This document shows positions 38,597-47,784 of a stretch of 64,000 nt of DNA, in pieces; the first letter of the stretch is position 1, and every line of letters begins with the position of its first letter. The DNA lies in assembly GCA_021821885.1 (NCBI GenBank), contig JAKARO010000004.1, positions 1-64,000 of the forward strand, read 5' to 3'. Below the pieces are notes generated by a model. It had not been told where the DNA came from. It searched no databases and saw nothing but the letters and a program-made list of their open reading frames with translations. The position numbers were made by a program, and so were the translations under genes. The DNA is from Pseudomonadota bacterium. GTDB lineage: Bacteria > Pseudomonadota > Gammaproteobacteria > Acidithiobacillales > Acidithiobacillaceae.

Positions 38597-40129
38597 TCAG
38601 GCCGGGAGGCCAAGATATATTTCCATTTTACCCCGCAGTATATCCCGGCTGCTTTCATCCAGCATTAGCCCTCCATGCCCTTCCGGATGGGGAAGGATAT
38701 AGGCTTTTGCGAGAAGATGGCGGAACAGGGCCTGCCAGCGCCTGGCGGGAATATCGGAACCGATACCATATACGCTCAGGCAGTCGTGACCCATCTGGCG
38801 GATCCTTGGTGTCTGGCGGCCTTGAAGAACGTCAATTAGATGCCGTACACCAAACTGCTGGCCTGTCCGGTAGATCGCTGAGAAGGCTTTCTGCGCGGCC
38901 TGTGTGGCATTCCATGGGTTCTGGGGAGATAGACAATTGTCACAGTTTCCGCAGCGACCCTCCAAGGACTCGCCCAGATAGGATAGCAGGTATTGACGCT
39001 GGCAACCCTGTTCCTCGCAGAAGTCCAGCATGGACTGCAGCCGGGATTCATCAAGTGCCTTGCGGGCAGTGTGGCTATCTGACTCCCGGATCCGGCGGCG
39101 CAGATGAAACACATCCTGGAAGCCGTAATGGATCCAGGCATCCGCAGGTGATCCGTCGCGGCCGGCACGGCCAGTTTCCTGGTAATAGGACTCCAGGCTT
39201 TTGGGCAGATTCAGGTGGGCGACAAAACGGACATCCGGTTTGTCGATTCCCATGCCGAAAGCGACGGTGGCGACCATGATTGCAATGGCATTCTGCTGGA
39301 ACTGCTGCTGGTGCTCCTGACGCAGGGCCGCACTCATGCCGGCGTGGTAGGGGAGTGCAGGAAATCCGTGGTGCTGAAGCCAGACAGCGGTTTCTTCCAC
39401 TTTCTTGCGGGATGAGCAGTACACAATACCAGAACTGCATGGATGCCGGCGGCGGAGAAAATCCAGCAGGCTTTCCCGGGGAGGAGCGTTCCGGCAGACA
39501 GAATAGCGGATATTGGGGCGGTCGAAAGAACGGCTGAAAACGGCCGCTCCGGGAAGTCCCAGCCGTGCCAGAATTTCCACCCGGGTTTCCGGGTCGGCTG
39601 TAGCAGTAAGGGCGATATGGGGGGTGGAGGGAAACTTTTTGCGCAGGATGTGAAGGCGCAGATATTCGGGGCGGAAATCATACCCCCACTGGGATACGCA
39701 GTGGGCTTCGTCAATGGCTACCAGACTGATCCCGGTCTGTTCCAGTACGCGCAGCATACGCTCCTGTAGCAGCCGTTCCGGTGCGCAGTAGAGAAGCTTC
39801 AGCTGCCTGGCAGCCAGCTGTACCTCCACGCGCTCCTGCTGGGCGGGCTCCATCCCTGAATGGAGGGCCGAGGCAGAAATGCCCAGCTGGTGGAGCGCCC
39901 GAACCTGGTCCTCCATAAGTGCAATTAGAGGGGAAACCACTATGGCCGTGCCCGGCAAGGCGATGGCCGGTATCTGGTAACACAGGGATTTCCCTCCCCC
40001 TGTCGGCATCAGAACAAGGGCATTTCCACCAGACATGAGGGTATTGATGACTTTTTCCTGGGGATCCCTGAACTGGCTGTGACCAAAAACGTCGCGCAGG
40101 ATCTGGTGGGAAATCTGGTTCTCAGGCAT
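38597..40129 (-). CDS. recQ: ATP-dependent DNA helicase RecQ, without HRDC domain
   Basis: A 510-residue superfamily 2 helicase. Walker A is [13 protein letters not shown] (about 42), the DEAH box is [17 protein letters not shown], and motif VI is [10 protein letters not shown]. The zinc-binding CEEQGC...CGNCDNC segment and winged-helix RQC domain follow. The protein ends after the RQC region, so the C-terminal HRDC domain of E. coli RecQ (609 residues) is missing, as in some other bacterial RecQ. The ATG overlaps the stop of the upstream membrane-protein gene by eight bases. Confidence 0.93.
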   Translation of the reverse strand: MPENQISHQILRDVFGHSQFRDPQEKVINTLMSGGNALVLMPTGGGKSLCYQIPAIALPGTAIVVSPLIALMEDQVRALHQLGISASALHSGMEPAQQERVEVQLAARQLKLLYCAPERLLQERMLRVLEQTGISLVAIDEAHCVSQWGYDFRPEYLRLHILRKKFPSTPHIALTATADPETRVEILARLGLPGAAVFSRSFDRPNIRYSVCRNAPPRESLLDFLRRRHPCSSGIVYCSSRKKVEETAVWLQHHGFPALPYHAGMSAALRQEHQQQFQQNAIAIMVATVAFGMGIDKPDVRFVAHLNLPKSLESYYQETGRAGRDGSPADAWIHYGFQDVFHLRRRIRESDSHTARKALDESRLQSMLDFCEEQGCQRQYLLSYLGESLEGRCGNCDNCLSPQNPWNATQAAQKAFSAIYRTGQQFGVRHLIDVLQGRQTPRIRQMGHDCLSVYGIGSDIPARRWQALFRHLLAKAYILPHPEGHGGLMLDESSRDILRGKMEIYLGLPA

Positions 40130-40943
40130 GCTTTTCAGGTAGAAAATCTGGATTCGGACGGGGAGCCAGCGCAGAACCGGCCATCAGGATACAGGCTGCG
40201 TACCAGATGGCAGCGGCTGACGAGCCCACCAGAAAGGTGAGAAGCATCACGAGCCCCGCCAGAACTTTTCCCGTGTAGGCCAGGACGGATCCTTTGGATA
40301 TGGCAATGACTGCACCACCGGCAAGGCTGGCTGCCACGCTTCCAGCCAGTGCTGCCGTGAAGAGGAGAAAAGCGAGGAGCCAAGGGAAGAAGAGCCAGAT
40401 CAAACGGTCCCGGAAAATGCGCAGGCTGGCGGTCAGGGCAGTTCTGGAGGGAATTCCCTGGCCGGCATGAAGCGCAAAGATGTACTGGAAAAATACGCCC
40501 AGAAAACCGGTCAGGAGCACTTCCACTAGGGCATATGGATGGTTCCGGAACATCTGGATAGCTGAATGGCCACCTGGGGCAAAGGGGGGGTGACCCGACA
40601 GGATCAGGATAGTACTTCCGACGGCTGCAGAGATTGCGGCCAGGACCCAGTCCTCCGCATGTCCCAGGGGCCAGAAGATGTCAGTGGCGGAAAACTGGAG
40701 GCCCAGCATGGCGCGGGCTACTGCTCGATAAAATCCCAGAGTGGCGATGTTGAGCCAGAGGAGCAGGACAGCAATCCCGACGTCCCCCATTCCAGACCTG
40801 ACCAGTGCATAAATCGCTATTGTGGGAACGGCAAGGATGGCCATGGTGGCCAGAAGCCTCCAGAAGTTCCGGTATAATGTCTTCCAGGCCGCACGCATGA
40901 TCTGGCCAAAGCTGGGCCCTGCAGGCGCGGAAAAATTTTCCAC
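40122..40943 (-). CDS. Membrane protein of unknown function
   Basis: A 273-residue protein with about six hydrophobic helices and a short cytoplasmic start ([21 protein letters not shown]). I do not recognise a specific family. The GTG start follows the apaH stop directly, and the end overlaps recQ by eight bases, so it belongs to a tight dsrE-like/apaH/membrane/recQ transcript. Confidence 0.75.
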   Translation of the reverse strand: MENFSAPAGPSFGQIMRAAWKTLYRNFWRLLATMAILAVPTIAIYALVRSGMGDVGIAVLLLWLNIATLGFYRAVARAMLGLQFSATDIFWPLGHAEDWVLAAISAAVGSTILILSGHPPFAPGGHSAIQMFRNHPYALVEVLLTGFLGVFFQYIFALHAGQGIPSRTALTASLRIFRDRLIWLFFPWLLAFLLFTAALAGSVAASLAGGAVIAISKGSVLAYTGKVLAGLVMLLTFLVGSSAAAIWYAACILMAGSALAPRPNPDFLPEKHA

Positions 40944-41840
40944 TTAGGATTTCCGCCCCGGAGCCGCTGCAGAAGGGCATCCCATTTCTGGGCCTGAGGG
41001 CTTTTCTTCATGGGCATAGCAGGAACAGTCTACCTGAAACAGCTGTGGTTCCAGACTGTCAAGGCGGACGCCGCTGAGCCGGTTTCCCCAGACGCACCCG
41101 CTATCCAGTGCCAGAAGACGGGGGAGAATCAGCAAACCCTGGGTAGCCCAGTGTCCGCATATTACTGAGACGTCGGTCTGGCGTTCGAGAAACCACCTGT
41201 GCCATGGAGCGAATCCGGGAGATTGCGGCTGGGTGGCGGGCCAGCTGAAGACCCCGCTGGCACTGACCCATCGTGCCCGGGTGAAGACGGCCACACGGAA
41301 ACGCTGGGCATCTTCCTCGCTGCGGCAGGCTTCCCAGGAAGCGGGCGCCGGAGCAGCCCAGAGCATTTTCAGGAACTGGCGCCAGCGTGGGCCGCGCAGC
41401 GCTTCTTCGATTTCCCCTGCGTGGCCGACCGCATCCCAAGGGCTCCAGTCGGGGTGGATCGCTGCATGGACCATCACCCAGGGAAGGACCGGATCCCGGT
41501 AGAGAATGGGCGACTGCCGAAGCCACTCCATCCAGTCATCTGCCCGGTGATCCGACAGAAGCGGTGCCAGTGTGTCACTTTTTTTGGCCGGGATAATGCC
41601 GGCCCATCGGCTGATGGCATACAGATCATGATTGCCCAGCACAATGCGGATCCGTTTTCTGGTTTCAAAAAGATAGTCCAGAAGGGTATGGCTTTCTGGT
41701 CCGCGGTTAACCAGATCTCCTGCCAGCCAGAGAATGTCTTTCGAGGGCTGCCAGTCCATTTCCCCAAGGAGCTGCAGAAAAGGGGAAAAACAGCCCTGCA
41801 GGTCGCCGATGGCATAGGTGGCAGGATGGCCCTGATTCAA
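40944..41840 (-). CDS. apaH: Bis(5'-nucleosyl)-tetraphosphatase, symmetrical (ApaH)
   Basis: A 298-residue metallophosphoesterase that splits Ap4A into two ADP. The motifs are AIGDLQGC, GDLVNRGP and LGNHDLYA, with histidine segments VMVHAAIHP and VICGHWATQGLL later. The TTG start at 41840 overlaps the stop of the DsrE-like gene as TTGA and puts ATYAIGDLQGC at residue 7 as in homologues. The frame upstream to 41945 is a shadow. Slightly longer than E. coli ApaH (280), with a C-terminal tail. Confidence 0.92.
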   Translation of the reverse strand: MNQGHPATYAIGDLQGCFSPFLQLLGEMDWQPSKDILWLAGDLVNRGPESHTLLDYLFETRKRIRIVLGNHDLYAISRWAGIIPAKKSDTLAPLLSDHRADDWMEWLRQSPILYRDPVLPWVMVHAAIHPDWSPWDAVGHAGEIEEALRGPRWRQFLKMLWAAPAPASWEACRSEEDAQRFRVAVFTRARWVSASGVFSWPATQPQSPGFAPWHRWFLERQTDVSVICGHWATQGLLILPRLLALDSGCVWGNRLSGVRLDSLEPQLFQVDCSCYAHEEKPSGPEMGCPSAAAPGRKS

Positions 41841-42187
41841 AAACTGATAACCTGGTCGGAGTTCTTCATTGTGCGTATCAGTGTAGCCATATTGGCCGGA
41901 TGGATGCCAGCAGCCAGTTTTTTTTCCGCCCGCGGTTCGAGCCACTCAAGGCCGAGGGCGTATATTTCCCCCCCCAGCTCCCGGATTTCATCCAGCAGGT
42001 CATGATGGGTGGAAGGGGGTGGCGCTCCTTCGGGACTCTCCACAAAAGTAGCAGCCAGGCCCTCCTGGAGCAGAAAAATGCTGATGGAAACTTCGTCGGC
42101 AAGGGCGCAGGCTGCAAAGCGCAAGGCATGTAGAACAGGGTTCCCGGGGGCATCAGGACAGGATTTGATAAGCAGGGTCCAGTGCAT
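41837..42187 (-). CDS. DsrE/TusD-like protein lacking the usual cysteine
   Basis: A 116-residue DsrE/F-family fold (HWTLLIKSCPDAPGNP start, ALRFAACALADEVSISIFLLQEG, then GGEIYALGLEWLE). TusD and DsrE carry a sulfur-transferring cysteine near the position now occupied by YALGLEWLE, where no cysteine is seen; two other cysteines, at about 10 and 27, lie near the N terminus. It may therefore be a structural or regulatory paralogue. It leads the apaH-recQ transcript and is divergent from secB. Confidence 0.7.
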   Translation of the reverse strand: MHWTLLIKSCPDAPGNPVLHALRFAACALADEVSISIFLLQEGLAATFVESPEGAPPPSTHHDLLDEIRELGGEIYALGLEWLEPRAEKKLAAGIHPANMATLIRTMKNSDQVISF

Positions 42188-42467
42188 GGTACGGTTATCC
42201 CATAATTATCAGATATGAAAATTCCCTTCTCCAGACGGGAGGATGGGAATAGACAAATGCAACATTATCAAGAAAATTCTAGCATATTCTAATGTCTCCC
42301 GGGTGGGGTAGCCGGAGACGGTCTCCAGAGATGTATTTTGCCAGGATCTGGGTTGCCTGCTGCCGCAGTCTCTTTAAACTCGTGTCTTTTCTCGTTGGGT
42401 CGTGACCGGCAGCAAGAATCTCGGGTACACTATCCCTGCTACTATTGGATGATGCATAGGAACACAC

Positions 42468-42917
42468 ATGGCAGAGCAAGAACCGGTATTCATGATAGAA
42501 CGGATCTACATCAAGGATCTGTCTTTCGAATCTCCCAATTCCCCCCGCAGTTTTTTTATGACTGAAACCCCTGCCGTAGATGTAGGTCTCAATACGGAGA
42601 CCCATGAAGTCGAAGGGGACGAAAATCTCATGGAAGTGGTGCTGACAGTGACTGTTACTGCCAAAAGTGGTACCAGCACCTATTTTGCAGTGGAAGTGCA
42701 GCAGGCTGGGGTATTCCGGCTGCAGAATATCCCAGCCGAGCATGCACCTGTTCTTCTGGCAGTACACTGCCCGACCATTCTTTTCCCCTATGCGCGGGAA
42801 GCGGTAGCGGATCTTGTGGGCCGTGGCGGTTTCCAGCCCCTGCACCTGCACCCAGTGAATTTTGAGGCCCTCTACCAGCAGGCGCAGCAGGAACAGTCCC
42901 AGCATACCACCCAGTAA
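42468..42917 (+). CDS. secB: Protein-export chaperone SecB
   Basis: A 149-residue tetrameric chaperone that holds preproteins for SecA. IYIKDLSFESPNSP at the start and PTILFPYAREAVADLVGRGGFQPLHLHPVNF near the end are clear signatures. AGGAA lies about five bases before the ATG. The stop is followed directly by the gpsA ATG, the same order as in E. coli. The 280-base region upstream holds no gene but has a GGAGAC-G-GTCTCC palindrome near 42314-42326. Confidence 0.96.
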   Translation: MAEQEPVFMIERIYIKDLSFESPNSPRSFFMTETPAVDVGLNTETHEVEGDENLMEVVLTVTVTAKSGTSTYFAVEVQQAGVFRLQNIPAEHAPVLLAVHCPTILFPYAREAVADLVGRGGFQPLHLHPVNFEALYQQAQQEQSQHTTQ

Positions 42918-43901
42918 ATGCTGACCTGGGCAGTGATCGGGGCGGGCCACTGGGGGACGGCCCTGGCGGTCTATCTTGCAAGGCAGGGCCGGAGTGTCAG
43001 GCTCTGGGGACATAATCCGGACCATTTGCCTGGCATTCCCGGAGGGCTTGATCTGGCCCCCCTGTTCCCTGGGCTGCGCCGCCCTCATGGTCTCATGGTA
43101 GTTCCCGACTGGAGGGGAGCTGTCCATGGGGCAGATGTGCTGCTTCTGGCTGTTCCCAGCCATGCTCTCCGTAGCCTGCTGCGGTCCCGGATTGCGGACA
43201 GGGGCTCCGCGCAGACCCTGGTTCTGGCAAGCAAGGGCCTCGAGCGGGACGGAGGCGCACGCCTGGATCTGGTGGTGGCGGAGGAATGGCCGGACCGGGA
43301 CCTCGTGGTGCTGTCCGGTCCCACTTTTGCGGCCGACCTGGTGCACGGGAAACCGCTAGCTATGGCACTGGCCTCGAAAAATCTTTCCCTGGCAGAAGCC
43401 CTTGCAGCGGAACTGAGGAGCAACCAGCTTCGAATTTACCCCGGGATGGACGTTGCGGGAGTCTGTCTCGCAGGCGCCATCAAGAACGTGCTGGCTATTG
43501 CCGCTGGCATATCGGATGGACTGGAAAATGGAGATAGCGCAAGGGCGGCCCTGATTACCCGGGGGCTTGCGGAGCTTCACCGTCTTGGTACGGCACTGGG
43601 CGGGCGTACGGAGACGTTTATGGGGCTGGCGGGGGCTGGAGATCTTATCCTTACGGCTGCCAGCGATCTCTCCCGAAACCGCCAGTTTGGACTGGGAATT
43701 GGCCGCGGAGAAAAAAAGGAAGCCATCCTTGAACGGCTCGGGCAGGAGGTCGAAGGCGTGCACAGCAGTTTTGCGCTCTTCCATCTGGCCCAGCAGCTTG
43801 GCATCGAAATGCCTATTACAGAACATGTGTACCGGGTTCTGTATGAAGGAGAGCCGCCTGCAGCTGCCAGCCGCGCCCTTATGTGCCGGGGGCTGGCATG
43901 A
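42918..43901 (+). CDS. gpsA: Glycerol-3-phosphate dehydrogenase [NAD(P)+] GpsA
   Basis: A 327-residue enzyme that reduces dihydroxyacetone phosphate to sn-glycerol 3-phosphate for phospholipid synthesis. The dinucleotide loop is GAGHWGTALAVYLARQG at the start, LSGPTFAADL and the lysine-containing GAIKNVLAIAAGISDGL near 190 are conserved, and FMGLAGAGDLILT follows. The ATG abuts the secB stop. It lies upstream of the hopanoid operon, from which it is separated by 180 bases with a hairpin. Confidence 0.95.
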   Translation: MLTWAVIGAGHWGTALAVYLARQGRSVRLWGHNPDHLPGIPGGLDLAPLFPGLRRPHGLMVVPDWRGAVHGADVLLLAVPSHALRSLLRSRIADRGSAQTLVLASKGLERDGGARLDLVVAEEWPDRDLVVLSGPTFAADLVHGKPLAMALASKNLSLAEALAAELRSNQLRIYPGMDVAGVCLAGAIKNVLAIAAGISDGLENGDSARAALITRGLAELHRLGTALGGRTETFMGLAGAGDLILTAASDLSRNRQFGLGIGRGEKKEAILERLGQEVEGVHSSFALFHLAQQLGIEMPITEHVYRVLYEGEPPAAASRALMCRGLA

Positions 43902-43976
43902 CCGTTTCCGGGACGTGTTAATTCTCTTCTGGGGATGCCTGCCGTTCTGCTGGCCGTACCGGGATGATATGGGCAG

Positions 43977-43999
43977 GGCAGGTGCGGACTGCGCCTGCC
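43977..43999 (+). terminator. Possible terminator-like hairpin after gpsA
   Basis: GGCAGGTGC at 43977-43985 pairs with GCGCCTGCC at 43991-43999 (one G-T pair) around five bases. No T-tract follows, so it may be a Rho-dependent end, an mRNA stabiliser or part of the leader of the hopanoid operon. Confidence 0.35.
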
Positions 44000-44081
44000 G
44001 GGTGGGAGAATCCTTGAGACTTGCGCTTTTTCCGGGAGATTGGTTACATTCGCGCTTCAGTCAGCCTGGCATGGAAGCACT

Positions 44082-45167
44082 GTGACAGAAAACGACAGAA
44101 AAACACCGGTTTCCGAACCAGAATCTGTAGAAATCCTGAACCTGGAATCAGCCTTGGCGTTTCAGAAGGAAAGCCTGCAGGCAGTTTCGCGTACGTTTGC
44201 CCTGACTATTCCCAGACTGCCGAACGGGCTGCGCGAGGCTGTCGGGAATGGCTATCTGCTCTGCCGTATAGCGGATACTATTGAAGATGATCCCAATCTC
44301 CCCTATGCAGAGAAAGCCTACTGGCAGAAACGTTTTCTGGAGGTAGTAGAGGGGAGGGACAGCGCGGCGAACTTTGCCTGCGAATACGGATCTGTAATGG
44401 CCGCGAGCCTTTCTGCTGGCGAACATGAACTGATTCGGAATACCCCCCTGGTCATTCGGCTTACCCACAGTTTCAATCCCGCGCAGCGCACGGCTCTGGC
44501 CCGGTGTGTCCGGATCATGGGAACAGGAATGGCTGAATTCCAGCAGCAGGCTTCCCGTTCCGGTTTGCCCGACGGGGCGGCTATGGACCGGTACTGCTAT
44601 GTGGTGGCGGGTGTTGTGGGAGAAATGCTGACGTCACTATTTGTGGATTACGAACCCAGGCTGTGCTCCAAGGAGGAGGAGATGCAGCGTCTTGCCATAT
44701 CTTTTGGGCAGGGGCTGCAGATGACCAATATTCTGAAGGATATCTGGACAGACTGGGAAAGGGGTGTACTCTGGCTGCCACGCAGTTGCCTTCTTGCCCA
44801 TGGGTGTCACCCTGAGATGCTGCATCCTGGAACGGAGGACCCCGGTTTCCGGGGGGCCCTTCTGGAACTTATCCAGATGGCTGCTACCCATCTGGCCAAC
44901 GCCATGCAGTATACGATGAAAATCCCTGCGGACCAGACGGGGATGCGAGACTTCTGTCTTTGGGCCATTGCCATGGCCGTTCTGACCCTCCGCCGCATTT
45001 CTGCCAACCCCCACTTCTGTTCCGGAGAAGAAGTGAAGATTGGTCGTGACAGTGTATACCGGGTTGTCTGGATGACGCGGTTTCTGCACCGTTCCAATGG
45101 ACTGCTGGATCTTGCTTTCCGTGTGGGTGCAAAGCCCCTTACGGTGGTCCGGGAGCCTGCATGCTGA
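44082..45167 (+). CDS. sqs: Squalene synthase (farnesyl-diphosphate farnesyltransferase)
   Basis: A 361-residue trans-prenyltransferase of the squalene synthase type, joining two farnesyl diphosphates to squalene. YLLCRIADTIEDD carries the first aspartate motif (65-70) and QMTNILKDIWTDWERG the second (D220, D224); these and RTFALTIPRLP resemble eukaryote-like Sqs more than the HpnC/HpnD pair. No hpnC, hpnD or hpnE is seen in this window, so squalene probably comes from this single enzyme. GTG 44082 with GGAAG upstream is the chosen start. It heads the hopanoid operon. Confidence 0.85.
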   Translation: MTENDRKTPVSEPESVEILNLESALAFQKESLQAVSRTFALTIPRLPNGLREAVGNGYLLCRIADTIEDDPNLPYAEKAYWQKRFLEVVEGRDSAANFACEYGSVMAASLSAGEHELIRNTPLVIRLTHSFNPAQRTALARCVRIMGTGMAEFQQQASRSGLPDGAAMDRYCYVVAGVVGEMLTSLFVDYEPRLCSKEEEMQRLAISFGQGLQMTNILKDIWTDWERGVLWLPRSCLLAHGCHPEMLHPGTEDPGFRGALLELIQMAATHLANAMQYTMKIPADQTGMRDFCLWAIAMAVLTLRRISANPHFCSGEEVKIGRDSVYRVVWMTRFLHRSNGLLDLAFRVGAKPLTVVREPAC

Positions 45168-47098
45168 TGAAAACCCCACTTTATGGCATTTCGCGCCAGC
45201 CGGGCAGAATGGATTCTGCTCTCCAGCAGAGTCTTGCTGCGGCTCACCGGGCCCTGCTCGGATACCAGGCCGAAGATGGCCACTGGTGTTTTGAGTTTGA
45301 GGCAGACTGCACCATTCCCGCCGAATACATCCTCATGATGCATTACATGGATGAACGGGATTCTGGTCTGGAGGAAAAAATGGCTGTTTACCTGCGCCGC
45401 CATCAGGCAGAACATGGTGGATGGCCCCTCTATTATGGGGGGCACTTCGACATGAGCGCATCGGTAAAGGCATATTATGCACTGAAACTTGCGGGGGATG
45501 ATCCCGATGTGCCCCATATGCGCCGCGCCCGGGCAGCCATTCTTGCCCATGGAGGAGCCGAGCGTGCAAATGTCTTTACCCGTATTACTCTGGCACTGTT
45601 CCAGCAGGTTCCATGGCGTGCGGTGCCTTTTATACCGGTGGAGACTCTTCTTTTTCCCTCCTGGTTCCCCATGCATATATACAAAGTGGCATCGTGGTCG
45701 CGAACAGTCATGGTGCCCCTTTTTATCCTGTGCAGCCTGAAAGCCAGAGCAAAGAACCCCTTGGGTATTGGCATTGCGGAACTGTTCTGCCAGCCTCCAG
45801 AAGAGATTTCCGACTATTTTGCCCATGCCCGTCGGGGATGGATTTCCTGTATTTTTCTGTGGTTTGATGCTGCCGGGCGTGCGCTGGAGACTTTTATTCC
45901 TGCCTGGTTGAGGCGCAAGGCAGTATGTAGGGCGGAATCCTGGTTTACGGCAAGACTGAACGGTGAAGACGGACTCAACGGCATTTTCCCGGCGATGGTG
46001 AATGCCCATGAGGCCCTTGCCCTGCTAGGGTACCCTCCCGAGCATCCCTATCGCCAGCAGACCGGAGCAGCCCTCCGGAAACTCTTGGTAGAGCGCTCCC
46101 ATGAAGCGTACTGCCAGCCCTGTGTATCTCCGGTCTGGGACAGCTGTTTGGCTCTTCATGCACTGCTGGAGTGCCAAGGTGAGCCTGGCCCCGCAGGCGA
46201 GAAATGCATCCAATGGTTGCTGGAGCGCCAGATCACCGAGGAGCCGGGCGACTGGCGTGAAAGACGCCCCGGACTCCCGGGTGGAGGCTGGGCATTCCAG
46301 TACCGCAATGCATATTACCCGGATCTGGACGATACGGCAGCGGTTGCCTGGGCGCTCACCCGCGCTGCCCGGCCAGAAGACCGGCCAGTGGTAGAAAGGG
46401 CAGCCGACTGGTTGGCTGGGATGCAGTCGCGTTCTGGTGGCTTCGGGGCATACGATGCAGAAAATACCTGCTATTACCTCAACGAGATACCCTTTGCAGA
46501 CCATAAGGCGCTCCTGGATCCACCGACCGCCGATGTGACCGGGCGGGTTGTGGCATTCCTGGCCGCCCTTGGCCGGCCCAAGGATGGGCCCGTGGTCAAA
46601 CGGGCCGTAGGTTACCTGATCCAGGAGCAGGAACCGGCAGGATGCTGGTTTGGACGCTGGGGGACCAACTACATCTATGGTACCTGGTCGGTACTGATGG
46701 CGCTCGCGGAGCTCCAGGATCCTGCCTTGCAGGGAGTCATAGAACGGGCAGGGGACTGGCTGCGTTCGGTGCAGCAGCCTGACGGAGGCTGGGGGGAGAG
46801 CAATGATTCCTATGCCGATTCTGGTCTGGCCGGATTGGGACAGTCTTCCACAGCGGCGCAGACAGCCTGGGCCTGTCTTGGGCTCATGGCTGCGGGGGAC
46901 CGGGACAGCGAGAGCCTGCGCCGGGGCATTTTCTGGCTCCAGGCCCACCAGGAGCGTGGTGGAGACTGGCAGGATCCATTTTTTAATGCTCCGGGTTTCC
47001 CGCGCGTGTTCTATATTACCTACCATGGCTACAAGGCCTATTTCCCGTTGTGGGCATTGGCACGCTACCGGAATCTGACGGAGGAGACTTGCGGCTAG
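45161..47098 (+). CDS. shc: Squalene-hopene cyclase (HpnF)
   Basis: A 645-residue membrane-associated triterpene cyclase converting squalene to hopene and hopanol. The catalytic DXDD acid is D388-L-D390-D391 in YPDLDDTAA. Several QW repeats are seen, such as GGWGESNDSY and GGDWQDPFFN, with WGTNYIYGTW near the C-terminal active site. Length matches the family (about 630-660). The start overlaps the squalene synthase stop; ATG 45161 has GGGAG five bases upstream, and ATG 45167 is an alternative. Confidence 0.96.
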   Translation: MLMKTPLYGISRQPGRMDSALQQSLAAAHRALLGYQAEDGHWCFEFEADCTIPAEYILMMHYMDERDSGLEEKMAVYLRRHQAEHGGWPLYYGGHFDMSASVKAYYALKLAGDDPDVPHMRRARAAILAHGGAERANVFTRITLALFQQVPWRAVPFIPVETLLFPSWFPMHIYKVASWSRTVMVPLFILCSLKARAKNPLGIGIAELFCQPPEEISDYFAHARRGWISCIFLWFDAAGRALETFIPAWLRRKAVCRAESWFTARLNGEDGLNGIFPAMVNAHEALALLGYPPEHPYRQQTGAALRKLLVERSHEAYCQPCVSPVWDSCLALHALLECQGEPGPAGEKCIQWLLERQITEEPGDWRERRPGLPGGGWAFQYRNAYYPDLDDTAAVAWALTRAARPEDRPVVERAADWLAGMQSRSGGFGAYDAENTCYYLNEIPFADHKALLDPPTADVTGRVVAFLAALGRPKDGPVVKRAVGYLIQEQEPAGCWFGRWGTNYIYGTWSVLMALAELQDPALQGVIERAGDWLRSVQQPDGGWGESNDSYADSGLAGLGQSSTAAQTAWACLGLMAAGDRDSESLRRGIFWLQAHQERGGDWQDPFFNAPGFPRVFYITYHGYKAYFPLWALARYRNLTEETCG

Positions 47099-47784
47099 GC
47101 ATTCTGGTAGCGCTGGAGGCCGAAGCCCTTGCCTTGGGCGTCCGCGGTCCCCAGACTGGCTGTGTACAGCCCTTCGGCCGTGACCGACTTCTGGTGGTTT
47201 CGGGCATGGGACCCGATAATGCCGAACAGGCAGGGATGGCTCTGGTTAGACAGGGGGCAGAAGCCCTGCTGAGCATTGGAACCGCTGGTGCCCTTGATCC
47301 CGGTCTTGCCCCAGGAAAAATGTGTCTCCCCAGGGAGGTGCTCTGGCAGGGGCGGCGCTATCCCTGTGATGCAAGTCTGCGGCAGGATATTTTTCTCGCT
47401 GCTTGCGGTCCGGTGTCTGAGGAGCTTCTGCTATCTGTGGCCACTCCCTGTGCAAGTCCCATGGAAAAGAGGGCAGCTTTCACGCGCTGTGGTGCTGCAG
47501 CCGTCGATATGGAAAGTGGGGCGCTTGCCGCACTGGCGGAGCAGTATTCCTGTCCTTTCGCTGTTTTCCGGGTGATTGTGGACAGTGCCGGCCTCGCACT
47601 TCCTGCGGCTGTACTGAAGGGGGTGGACCCCTATGGCCGGGTTCGTCCGTTGCCCTTCCTTTGGCAGCTACTCAGGGGTCCAGCCCAGGTGGCCGATCTC
47701 TGGGGTCTGAGGCAGGGGATGATGGCGGCTTCAGGACCTTTGGCGGTATTGGGAGGGTTTCTTGCTGGAGGACCGGGGGCATGA
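47089..47784 (+). CDS. hpnG: HpnG, adenosylhopane nucleosidase/phosphorylase
   Basis: A 231-residue protein of the MTA/SAH nucleosidase (PNP/UDP) superfamily. In hopanoid synthesis HpnG removes adenine from adenosylhopane to give ribosyl- or phosphoribosyl-hopane. LSIGTAGAL and the AAVDMESGALAAL segment (the VDMES nucleoside-binding motif) are visible. TTG 47089, behind GGAGGAG and overlapping the shc stop region, begins MRLGILVALEAEALA as in homologues. The stop overlaps the hpnA ATG. Confidence 0.9.
   Translation: MRLGILVALEAEALALGVRGPQTGCVQPFGRDRLLVVSGMGPDNAEQAGMALVRQGAEALLSIGTAGALDPGLAPGKMCLPREVLWQGRRYPCDASLRQDIFLAACGPVSEELLLSVATPCASPMEKRAAFTRCGAAAVDMESGALAALAEQYSCPFAVFRVIVDSAGLALPAAVLKGVDPYGRVRPLPFLWQLLRGPAQVADLWGLRQGMMAASGPLAVLGGFLAGGPGA

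Noticed and set aside
42314-42326. GGAGAC-G-GTCTCC palindrome upstream of secB as an operator
   Set aside because: It is short and single, no matching second site or promoter was found beside it, so it is only mentioned with secB.
42279-43346. 355-codon open frame on the minus strand
   Set aside because: It lies opposite secB and gpsA, which are certain, and its translation is rich in His, Gln, Pro and Arg without family motifs.
44807-46009. 400-codon open frame on the minus strand
   Set aside because: It is opposite squalene synthase and squalene-hopene cyclase, both with clear active-site motifs.
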